A stretch of 64,000 nt of DNA from Lichenostomus cassidix (taxonomy: Eukaryota > Chordata > Aves > Passeriformes > Meliphagidae). The notes under the pieces are model-generated. The model made no database searches, was not told the DNA's origin, and was given only the letters and a program-made list of their open reading frames with translations. The stretch is from NCBI GenBank assembly GCA_008360975.2, contig CM039184.1, positions 39,295,797 to 39,359,796 of the forward strand. The letters are read 5' to 3'. Shown in pieces: positions 52,901 to 64,000 of the stretch. Each line of letters opens with the position of its first letter. Positions within the stretch are counted from its first letter, which is position 1. The translations under genes and the position numbers were made by a program.

Positions 52901-54533
52901 TATGTGATTGTTGTACCTATCTTTGGGAGGACTATTTTGTTATACATTTTTTTGTTAAAAAAAAATCTAAAACCTGCTCTGGTATACACTGCCATTCAAT
53001 ACCAGTTTTGGATTATGTTTTTCCAGCAACAAGTAAGAACCTAAGAGTGTCTGTGCCAGTTATGACCCAGGTCTGTCTTGCGCACTCTGCTATGTCCAGC
53101 TATAGCCACAAACAGATGTCTAAGGAAGTGGAAGGAGAAAGTAAGTGCATGTGGTGCTCCCCCCTGGCATGCTTCCCATTCTTTGCCAGTTGGTACAGGC
53201 AATACAATTGTTCAGCAGTCCTCATCGTGTTTCGCTTGCAGGTACACTCTGTGATACCAGGTAGTGTTGGGAGAGTGGCACCTGCTCACCTTGCATGAGG
53301 GGAGTTGCCCTGGGGCAGTCCTGAGTGGTGTGCAGTGTCAATACTAGCACTAGATCTCATCTGGTCCTCTTTTGTAGCTTTTCTCAATAGTGAGGAATAT
53401 GCGCACATGTGAAGGAGGTTTTGAGGTTCTTGGTATTTTTGGTTGTAGAGGAACAGCACATCAGCTGTTAGGTCAAGAGGCAACATTAATCCCGTCTCTC
53501 CAAACACAACATACCCATTCCAGATTCCTGTAACTGGGATATTAATAGGATTCATGTCATCACACATTTTCTTCTGAAGTCATGAAAGAAACATTTGTTA
53601 ATTATTTCTGTAATTCCAGTCACTCCTTTCACATAGTTTTCTTCCCTTAGTTTCTTCCTTTCCTTTCCCTCTGAGTTCTGGGCCTTATGAGCTGTCTCAT
53701 CTTGAAGGTGACACATGCCTAGATGAAAGGCTTGCATTAAGCAGGAGTTTCTTGTTATATCAACTCTTGACATTCCAAAAATGTCAAGTCCTGATTCAAA
53801 TTGTGAGCAGGATCTGGTGCCAAGGCATTAATTGTTTCCAAGTCCTCCACTTATTAGTAAAGCAGAACTGCTATTTCAAGACAGAGTTCCGAGGTGGGTC
53901 CTAATGCTTCATGTCTCCAAGGTATCCCCCTTCCTTATTTTGGAGATACTGGCTGGCTCACAAGATTAATCTTGGTTCAGCTAATAGCTAAAGGCCATAA
54001 CTTTCCACCATGGCTTCCTGGACTTGTGGCACATTGGGTGTCTCCGTAAAAGTGCTGATTTTTGCAGGAGACAAATGTTCAACATCTCTGAAGGCTGATA
54101 AATTGGACTGCATGGGTTTCAAAACCCCCACACCTGGATTTCATATGGGCCTGAACTGACCCTATCTATGTGGTCAGTGGGTTGCCTTTGAAAACACTGG
54201 TGGAGTATAGAGCTGAATACAGCCACCATTGTCTCTGCAGAGTTCCCAAAATATCCATCAAAATTACATCCTAAGCCCTGTCAGTTCCCAGACCAGCATC
54301 ATAGAAATATGCTTTCTGAAATAAATTTCAGGTGTGTTGTGTAGATGTGGATGGAGACAACTGCATATGGTGGTTCTTCCAGAGGTTGTCTGTTGTATGC
54401 ACTGCACATGGTCCAGCCCTCCCAAGAGCTTCTCTATGCACATTCAGTGATGCTCACAGAAATCATCTTTTTGCTGTGTATGTACAAAATAATTTTGCTG
54501 CATGTGCTGAGTGCCATGACATATTCAGACAGG

Positions 54534-54578
54534 TTATATATAATTATACTTTATATGTATATATTTATATGTATGTTC
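54534..54578. repeat. AT-rich repeat with repeated TTATATGTAT
   Basis: Alternating TA-rich sequence with two TTATATGTAT-like units, within STOX2 intron 1. Confidence 0.7.
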
Positions 54579-57500
54579 TTTTTAAGACTGCTCTTTTTAA
54601 TCTCCACCCTTCTCCTGAAGGTTTTATATATATTACTTGTTAACGTAACATCAGAGCACATCCATTTAATATATTTTATTTGAGAAGACTAGGTTGTATA
54701 CCAACCTGAGTGTATTTTGTGTATGCTTTGTGTACATATGCAGGTGTTTAGATGTGCATGCTGTTAGTAATTGTAATTGATATTGGAGATGTGTTTCCTA
54801 GCACAAATAAAATATAAACATTGAAAAAACAAGGCAAATGATAGAAAATATAGGATATAAAACAGTAAATATGACAAAAGAGTAATGAAATTTTCATAAT
54901 AGACTTCAGTTTAAAAAGAAATTGAAGAATTTCCTCTTGCTAGTCTTTGAATTTGTCACTTCTTGTTGTCACTTAATTTGTCACTTATCTACAGAAGTGT
55001 TCTTAAACACCATTGTAGTTCTGAGATTCTCACAGGACATTGACTTTTGTCCATTTCAGTCCATGATCCAATCTGTCTAGTGGGTGCTTAATCAGAGTAC
55101 CTCCAAATCCATGATTTTAGAGTGTGAAGCTACTATTCCACATTAAAAAAAAAAAAGTATTTTAAACTCTAGTGTGCAGTGGAAACATATCAAATATCCT
55201 TTATGGGATTTGAAACCTTTTTTTATGTGAACACCTGAAAAAAAGTATGTGCTTTTAATCTGTATTAGCTAATTTAGAAGCAGCAGCAAAGGTCAAATGT
55301 TAAATGTTTAATTTGGTTTCTCTAATTGTAGGATCATTAAAAACGACCTAATAGACCATGGGGTCAGATTCTTCTTTGTATACCAATACAGTTCTATTGA
55401 TTTTGAACTGAGTTATTGCTAGTTTATTGTAGCATGAGAGCAGAAGCAAGGCCTTTGAGTCCATTGCTGGCAACAGTAGTTTCTCCAGGCAGAGCCAGGC
55501 AACAAAATTGGAACTTCACTTGATGATGCTCAGGGAAGACCCAGGATCATTTGCAGTATGAAAATCAGTAGGATTTAGTCCTGAATTTATTAGTGGTGTT
55601 GGTTTATTCCTAACTGATTTAAAGGGAGATAGTCAGGTTGACATGGAGTAATACCATACCTATCTCTGCTGCAGCTATCACTGAAATGAGTGGTGCTCTC
55701 AGTGTGGTCTCTCATGCATATAGGCTGGTGGTCCCCTGCTTGCACAGTGGTGAAAGGGGGGATCTACAGCTCTTGGTGCTTGTGTGGAGGTGAAGGAGAA
55801 GACCCTGAGGCACTTATGTCAAAAGCATGTAGGTGACAGAAGGGGAAGAACTGGAGCCAAAAGTGGTTACTGTTGAGTACTCCTTGTAGACTATCCTAAA
55901 ATCAGGGCAAAATGCCAGGTTTTGTGGTGAGATATCATGCCTCACTGAAATGTGCTGTGGATGTGACATCATAGAGCTTACTTTTCCCTCCCATGATCCT
56001 GACCTGTGCCTTGATGTCATTGCAATATGGCAGTCCCTCCCCCTTGATTTTACATCAGAAGAACAGGCAGGAAATTGAGGAGTTCAAAGGGAGATTGCTC
56101 TGAGTGGAGGCTGCAGGATTTTTCCCTGGTAATTATTCACAAACAGCTATTAAAGTGAAAAAAAGCCAGGAAGTCTTTGTGCGCTGTGTTTTCCATCGCT
56201 TTCTCTCATCTCTCCCTTCTGGGTATTCTTATGTCTCTTTGTATGTCTGGGCTTTGACTTCAGTCTTTCCTCTGTACACCTTGTGGTGGTTCACCAAGAC
56301 TTGTGGGAACGTAAGACCTTTGAGGCTGCTCCCCTCTCTGTCAACTTTTCCTCAGGCTGTCCAAACTGTCCAAGAGCTATGATGTGGAAGAACTGACATT
56401 GCAGGGCTAAGAGAGACGGCAGTGTCACACCATGCATTCCATCATGAAACCAAACCTTCTAAAAAGTCTGTAAACATGTCTCCTGTGTGGGGACCCTAAT
56501 TTCAGAGGTTTTAATTTACTTAATGGTTTGTTTATAGAAAAATTGTGGTTAAACCCAAAGCATTTCACTAAGTGCAAAAGCTATCTCTTGTTAATCCCAG
56601 TGTCATGTTCACTTCACTAGCAAATTAACACATTCTTTTCAGATTTTTCCCCTTCCTCTTTCAGCTGTGGAGAGAAATAAGCTAGGTAACTGCTAGAAAC
56701 CTGTAGGCTATGCCCTCTGTTGCAAAGTGTAAGTGCTCCTTTCTACTTTGAAGCTAGGATAGTGTATTTAATTTGGCATCAAGGGGAACCTTGGATGTGT
56801 AAATATTAAAGGAACAAGCCGTAAATAAAGTTGGAACATTCAGCAGCACTTCACAACACTGAAATGAAATATATGAAGTGCAGTGTTAGCAAATGTTTAT
56901 ATAAAACATGCTACAGTATTACACTGAACAATTATACCTCTTATCTCAGGCACTTATCTCTAGCTAAAGCCAAGTGGCTTGCAGGTTTAAGTTGCTCAGT
57001 ATTTTTGAAGTCAGTGTGGTAATGAAATATGCTAAGCAGATGGGTTTTATGTGTGAGCATTTTGGTATTTTTCTTGGCCTGACTACTTTTATCTTTGAAG
57101 ACACAAAAATAATGTGAAGGAAAAGGCCAGAGTCTAATGAGTTTAATTGCAAGAGCTGATGTTGGTAATTGCATTTAAACCTTCCCTTTAATGCTTGCAT
57201 CTCAACTTTGTCATTTTTTGAAGGCTTTTGTATAGAAATACTTCTATTATATGAGTGTAAATCCTCTGCCCCTTTCTTGTCACCTCTTTCACAGCCAAAA
57301 AGGGCTTGGATGACACAGTTAGGGGCAAGGTGGTGGGACTGTGAGAGCCCTTGCACATGGAGCTGGTGGCCTGCCACCAGTCCTGTCTGACCAAGCATTT
57401 GTTGAGGGATAAAAGTAATGCCAGCTAGTTTGTTGAATGTCTCATGACTACTGCTGTGTTGTAAAATTGCAAAAGCTGCCTGAAACCAGAGCAGCAGTGA

Positions 57501-60500
57501 GAGTATATAAAGAGTATATGCATGGCTTGTTTAAAGAGATCTAGAAATAGTAGTTATACTCAGATATTTCTTGGTATGGGTGGTTTTGTTGTATTGGTTT
57601 TATTCTTTGAAGAGCAAAAGGCATAACCTGCTTTTGTAGATAAGAAGTTCATGTTTGCTGTATAATTTTTTCTTTTAGTGTGTGAATCATAAAAGTTGGA
57701 CTCTTACGTTGCTTGTCCTGCATTCATAATTATAGAAGATGACCTCATTGTGATTACAGCTACAGTTTACATGGAAGAATAGCATTAAAGAACAAATTAA
57801 TACTGAATTTATAGCTTTTCTAAGGATAGTTTATCAAACAAGACCAGACAGCTCTTCTTGTGACATTAGCAAATCTCTGTGCCTTGCCACTAGTGCAAAG
57901 CTTGGAAATACTGCGGTCTGGCTTTGGAGGTCAAGGGTGGTATGTGCTTTCTGGTGATTCTCAGAGCATCAGCAGTATGGAACAAGTGAAGCCAAAAGTA
58001 CTGATGTGTGAAGGGATTTGTAAGCTGTTTTTTGCAGGATTTATAGCCATTTTTTCTCAAAAGGTCACTGACAAATCTTCCTCACACTAAGGAAACAAGT
58101 TGTATTTCAAAGACTGTGTCACCAAGAGAAAGAGTGCATTTTTATTTGTTTCCTTTACTATTATCTTGTGGTGTCCACTCAGACACCTTCATATATATCA
58201 GGACTTTTGGTGATCTGATAGTGTCTCTATTCTGAATTATTTTCAAAATAAAACTTTTACCTCTTCATATGTACTTTACCAGAAACTTTCAGATAGTTTC
58301 CTGTGACGTTTCTAGGCAGTTTGACCTGTAAAATGTCAGCAAGTATGAGGAGAATTTCAGAAAAATATATTAAACTACTGAATTTGAGCTACAAGTATTT
58401 GAGCTTTATCTCTGGTTCTCAGAGATGAGAGTACATCTGTGCAACAGCAAGACGTTTTTGCTTCTGGCCTTTACCCTGAAGCCTCCTGCCTTTATCTCGC
58501 CCTGCCCTCTTCTGGGTGCCCAATGACCCACTCACTGACCCTGCTTTCAGGAAAGCTCCCTTCCCACACCTTTGCTTTCTGTTGTAAAACACAGGCAGAG
58601 CTAGAAGTACAAAGCAAGACCAAGTTTACTTTTACAAGGGTATCAAAACAGATCTCTGACTAATCAACATAAGCAAGGCATCAAAATCTATTGGATTTGG
58701 GAGTACAAGCAATTGCTCTTCAAGTTACTGTGAATATTAAAATACCGTCTCTGGAGAGAGAATATTTATGATTTTTTTTATTACTAGGTGGCTTGCATTT
58801 AGGTATTGGTATTGTCTATATATGGATTCATTTACTTGTGCCCAAAAGTAGTGGTGCTTTCCTCACACAGTCAGGATGCTTCACTGGGATGCAGGAATGC
58901 AATGCAAATCACTGTCTTCTCAGTAGAGATCAACAAGAAGTCATAGCAAGTTCAATATATGTTGAGGTTTTCTTGCTACCTTTTAATTAAAAAACAGCTT
59001 GATTTAAAAATAAAAAAGAAATGTTGTGCTCTGATCATTGCCATGATTTGTTTTGTGATTTGTAGGTAAGTTGTTTTGTTGATTTTGCTGATTTGAAGCC
59101 TTATGGTTTGGGGGAGAGATAAGGTAGTTGTATTTATTGTTTCCACAAGCAATGTGATATTTTGTCTGGAGATGACAGTGGTATGTTCAAGTAACAGTTC
59201 AAAATGTTTGAGGACAAATACCATTTGTTATGGAAAAGTCACTAGCTGAAAACTATAGTAATATCATCTTGGATTTGTTGACCTAACTTTATGTAGCAAA
59301 GAAACTTAATCCCAGAAATAAAAATTCAAGTGTAGCATCTGGGATGCTCTTGTTCATCCATTTTTAGGCCATTCATTAGAAAGAAAATAAAAAAGAAAGG
59401 AAGAGTTAAAGTTGAAACACTCTGACTTTCAATCTAGTAATTCTTCTGTGCAAAAAATACTTTTTTAGATCACGTGGCTCACTTATGTTGCACTTAAGTT
59501 CTACTGGCAGGAGTACTTGTTCTTATTTAGTGCATTCAGGATTTTAAAGTAGTTTACCCAGACTTTTATATTTGAACTAAAATAAATAGGCATATGGCAA
59601 GTGGAAGAACATATAATCACTTTGTTGCCTCAAAATTCTTTTGAGATCAAGAATTTGAAAACAGGAACCTATAGTGTGGTTTGTGAGCACAATAGGAACA
59701 GCTGGTGCTCAGCACTTTTGAAAATGAGGTCACTTTATTCTTGGTTGAAATGTGCAAAATGGGTCATCTGGGCATAGGCTTAAGACAAAGGCTGAGCACA
59801 TGGCCATTTATAACCAAGTTGTCCATGTTTCCAGAGCTAGTTGGTTAAAAGGATTCAGTGAAACAAGGAAACATTGGGATAGGTCTACACTTTCCCAACT
59901 TTTGGAAGCATAGCCCCTTAGCTTCTACTAGGAAAATAAATCACTGCCATATATTTTCAAAGATCTGCTCATGCTGAGGATGACATCATCCATATTTTTC
60001 ACAGTCACCCCTCCCTCTGCCTTTCTGCTCATCCTTCACATAACCTACTTTAGGAAACACTGCTCTATTGTATAGTCCTTGGGAACACTGCCTTTCCACC
60101 AGTCTCAGCCCTGGGACTTCCCTGGTCCTGCCAGCAAAACAAAGGAGAAAATCCCAAACATGCACAAACCCCGTAGCATCACTAGCAAAATCTAATGATG
60201 CATTAGGAAAGATAACAAGAACTCTACTTAGATCTGACTTCTGATTTTTCATTATATATAGTCTATTCAGAATATATGTAAGTTAATGGCATTAAGGCCA
60301 CATTTTACTTTTGTTACTTGAACAGTTGTTGCTAACACATCCAAGGTGATAGCATGAGTCACATGAGACAGGTATGTCAGAGTTGGCAAATTTGAGACTG
60401 ATCCTGATTGCTGTTGAGTGTCGCGTGACGTGCGTAAGAAGTTTGGCATGAGAACTTTTATTACTTTCAATAGGAGTGTGCAGGTCTTGAACTCCAGATA

Positions 60501-60569
60501 CTGCCTCCAGTCATCTCAATAGCCTGTCCAAATTGGCATCTGACTAAACACCTTGAGTGTCAAGATCAT

Positions 60570-60640
60570 AGGAAAAATTCAGATTGGAAGGGATCCCAGG
60601 TGATTGCAGTCCAACCTCTTCTTGTGCGGCAATGCCATTC
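60570..60640 (-). mobile_element. Short CR1-like scrap, minus strand
   Basis: The pattern AGATTGGAAGGGATCCCAGG ... GCAGTCCAACCTCTTCTTG matches the start of a minus-strand CR1 3' end. Only about 70 bases are recognisable. It is the only transposon fragment I recognise inside STOX2 intron 1. Confidence 0.5.
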
Positions 60641-63600
60641 CTCTCAAGTGGAGTTGAATCTTTGTGCACGAACAGTGCTTTTTAAATCAAAGTAAATTCT
60701 GTTAATTTAGTTGGGGAATAGTACATGCAAATCACACTGTCTTGAAGCCCATGCTAAAATAACTCCTAATTCAAAGACCACCCATTTTGTCATTAATGAT
60801 CTTACCTAGAAGAGTATTTTATTAAATCTAGCCATTTATTGCTTTAGTTGCACAAAAATAATTATTTTATTGATTGCATAACACTACTGGGTCTTTGTTC
60901 TCATTTTTCATGCAGTTTTGTCACTGGTTGATGGAATAACCCAAGAAAGTATGTAGTGACATTGGCAAGAATAAACAAAGCAGAAGGGGGAGAAAACCAT
61001 CCTGTTCTCATATCTTGTGTATTTTGCCTCCTGAGGTGGACTTGATCTGGAATTATTCAGGGCTGCATCTCATAGCAAGCACCACATTTCAGATGAGGCC
61101 ATGGGAATGCTTCTCATTATTTTCTTATAATTGGAAATTTAATTTACTGAGGCAGGCTTGAAGATTGCCTTTGTATGAGTGAGGTGATTTGCGTGTCTAA
61201 ACCAGGCTTACACTTTGGCTAGTCTTTAGCAAGAGCAGTTAAAACGAGCATGGAGAAATACAACAAAGTGGTGATAGCAGCAGTACAAGGAATTCTGGAC
61301 TGGAAAAGCAGAATGCAGTTAGACATTTCTGTGGGTGGCAAAGTGCAGCGAGGACTAAGCTGGGGTATCAGCACACATTGTTGCAGAACAGTGTTGCTTG
61401 TATCATGTGTGTTACAGGTTTGGATTTGAAAAGTGTTTCCATCAGAGACTTTCATTGAACATTGATGTGGTAAGTACTCAGATAAGTACTTAGTATGAAG
61501 ATGCATAACAGGTTGGGTTTTTTTCTCTGTACCACAAGGTAGTCAGAAATCCTATCTTTTGATGCCACGTGGCTTTATCACTTTTAGTTTTACCAGCGGA
61601 AGAATGCACTTAAAAAGCAAAGCATAAGATTCCCACAGTGTCTTTCTGTTTCAAAGGTCTGCCTTGGATGAATTGCTGCACTGAAGTGTAATTAATCACT
61701 AGCTGTGAGAGGGAACAAGGGTGGCTGGCATAGCAGATAGAAGAAAAATTGTCTGCAGGATGCGCAGATGAATGGGCCATGTCTGGAGGAGCAGTGGTGT
61801 TGTCTGTCTTGGTTTCACGACATAAAGTGTGTCTCCCTTTTGACTTCATCCCAAGTTCTAGTAGACAGTTTTCAGGTCATGAGGGAAGCTACTCCAACTT
61901 TTGCAATCACTGTAATTGATTCTGGCTTTGCAGAAGAGGTATTTAAATAGTAATGGCAATATTTACTAGTCATTTGTATTTCATTTCATCCTCAGTTGAA
62001 ACCGTTGTTGAACTAATAAATACAGCACTCTGTTAGTTATTTCTCTGGGATATCAGGTGTAGTAATTTCCATCCTTGCAGAAGTTGCATGCTAAAGAAGC
62101 CACATTTAATGTGGATTCCATTTAGAAAAGAACCATTTCTGGCATCCCTGTGGTATCTCTAATGTGACCGTGTTTTCTTTCTTAATCAGAGCTGAAAGGT
62201 TTGTGCATGTGTTACATGGATAAAACTGTTATGTCCTATAATAATGCAGCAGTGATTTAGGAACTCTGTATTGAGTTATATATTTTGCTTGAGGTGGGCA
62301 TTTTTCTTTTAAACTTTCTGCACAGCCAAGACTTGAAAGCAGCCCTTCAGCAAAGTGTAAATACCAATACAGGTAGGTTGCAGGCAAATTCTGGTTCTGC
62401 ATTAAATATGGTCATTAAAAGCATTTGTACTGCATGTTCCCTTAATGTGGAACAAGAAGAAGAGAGCTGCATCTCAAAGCCTGTGATCTGCTTGAAGATA
62501 AACTCAGTGCAGAAACCATAAGGCAACTTTAGAGGACAGTGCATAAACTCTAAGTAGGGTCACTATTAGGAAAAAAGAAGGTATGTTCTGGGATAAGACT
62601 TCTGCATGCTGCAGCTTCAGGGAGGCAGTTGTAATCAAACCTTCCTGAGACCACAGATCAGGGCAAGGGGAGAAGCCCAGGGGTGATCCAAAGTTGCCCT
62701 CACCAATCTTGACATTCTCTGGTAGGCAGCAATTGAAGGAGACCAGAGCATAACCTAGTGTGCTGGGTGGCTGTGCTGCAACAAGAAAGATTGTAAAATC
62801 CATTGCCTTGGATTGTAAACTTACGCATTTTAAGCATAAACAACCCACTGCCTATCAACTACTTAGGTCAAAGTTAGGGTGCTTTGCTTCCCTAGGTGCC
62901 TAAGGTAGTGACTGCGTAACAGCTCTGATGTCCTCCCCTGTGAAATGCAGTGCTGCTGCTTGCCATACTTAGTGTTGGATGATGTGTCAAACCCCTTGAT
63001 TCAAACAATATTCAGGGCGTAATTAAGCATTGTCTGCAATGTTCTAGTATTAACTGTCATAAGAAATGTTACTGAATATCTTACCTGTGCTAAAATCTTA
63101 TTCACACGCTTTGAACTTCCCCTTCAACACTTATGTTGTCTTCTACAGAAGATAAGTTTATTTAACAAGTAATGTGTGTTTGCATGCATGTGTACATATC
63201 ACAAATACACAGACAAGTTTGATTCTGCACTTTTAAACTTTACTGTGCATTTTTGTATGTTCTGTACTGTTTAGTTTATTTCAGTGCAATTTACTGAGCT
63301 GTGGAGGCCTATGTAGATTCTTTGTCATGCATATGAGTACATTATGCAGGCTTTCTTTATTCTTATTCTATAAGAATATTCTTACTTTATTCACTTGTTT
63401 AAAGTGTTTTCTGTCTTCTGCTTTTTATGCTATGTTCTAAATCACATACATGATGCTTTTGTTTTAATTTTGTGGATGGATGACTCCCAAACTCTTGAGA
63501 TCCTTTGTGATTTCCTTTGTCATTATGAATACTTATATCAATGTATATTTTTATAAGCATTTACTATGCTCTGTGTATCTGAGCAAAATTCAGTGGAAAT

Positions 63601-64000
63601 ACTCAAGGAGACCACGCACAATGTTTTGTTGATATCGCCACAGTGGATTTTTATTCTTATTTCATTGTATTAATACATTTTTGCCCAACAAGAATATTGA
63701 GTTTTGCAAATGTTTGGTGTCAGATGCTTTTCTCCTGGTCTTTTTCATGAGTATTTTGTTCAAAAAACTTAAGTCTTTGCTGTTTTTAATTGCTTTTCAG
63801 AGTAATTCTTAGGTATCTGTCACCTTGTAAAAATACTTGCTATTTGATTCTGAGGGGAAACAGTGGGAAGGACCTAAGAGACAATTTCTTAAGACCCATA
63901 ATTGTAGTGAAGTTTTGGTTTAGCCTGACCTCTGCTGGGTAAGTCTTGGACTTGGCTCTTCCTAAGTATCCCAACACAACACTGCTCTCCTTTTGTATTG

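Larger units (their letters stand above)
41848..64000 (+). other. STOX2: STOX2 intron 1 (5' part, continues past window)
   Basis: This begins with the donor GTTTGTAAC directly after the first coding exon and no downstream STOX2 exon was recognised. I looked for the continuation (the GDVSPIS.. segment and the winged-helix region) and did not find it. The intron is AT-rich and unusually poor in recognisable transposons: one CR1 scrap near 60570, TG/A-rich simple tracts and short AT repeats. ORFs inside are short and show no family resemblance. A long first intron behind a CpG-island promoter commonly holds enhancers, but none can be proved from one sequence. Confidence 0.8.

Noticed and set aside
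42000..64000. Search for STOX2 exon 2 and the winged-helix exons
   Set aside because: No segment matching the expected continuation with an acceptor and phase-1 junction was found; it must lie beyond the window.

Overview
This is a vertebrate genomic window, almost certainly avian. The evidence is a set of 5'-truncated CR1 retrotransposon fragments with the ATTCTRTG-type tail, low overall repeat content, AT-rich non-coding DNA, isolated CpG islands, and one spliced coding exon that I recognise. There are no operons, no bacterial-type gene packing and no CRISPR arrays. Apart from that exon, the open reading frames are short chance frames in non-coding DNA, or long ones caused by the absence of stop codons in very GC-rich sequence.

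The one protein-coding gene I can support is STOX2 (storkhead box 2) on the + strand. Its first coding exon is 41682-41847: 55 codons plus one base, followed by a GT donor. It lies at the 3' edge of a large CpG island (about 40310-41800) that holds the promoter and 5' leader. The leader contains several upstream ORFs. One has a very good initiation context (40969-41034). Four follow in sequence between 41467 and 41664, two of them overlapping stop-to-start. From 41848 to the end of the window is STOX2 intron 1; the winged-helix exons must lie beyond 64000.

Region by region. 1-6190: non-coding, with one old CR1-like fragment near 1985-2235. 6195-6600: a second, small CpG island with no recognised gene. 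6600-7360: a CR1 copy interrupted by an opposite-strand CR1. 7361-13370: nothing recognised beyond simple repeats. 13376-13730: a likely minus-strand LTR with CCAAT boxes, TATA box and polyadenylation signal in the correct order; a minus-strand CR1 follows at 13818-14015. 14016-40300: a long stretch without recognised genes, with small local tandem duplications and A/T-rich tracts. 40310-41847: STOX2 promoter, leader and exon 1. 41848-64000: intron, with simple repeats, one CR1 scrap near 60570 and possible regulatory DNA.

I found no clear sign of a new biological system. The items most worth checking are the STOX2 leader uORF series, the orphan CpG island at 6.2-6.6 kb, the nested CR1 pair and the candidate LTR. 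All family calls come from recognising sequence patterns; no database search was run.
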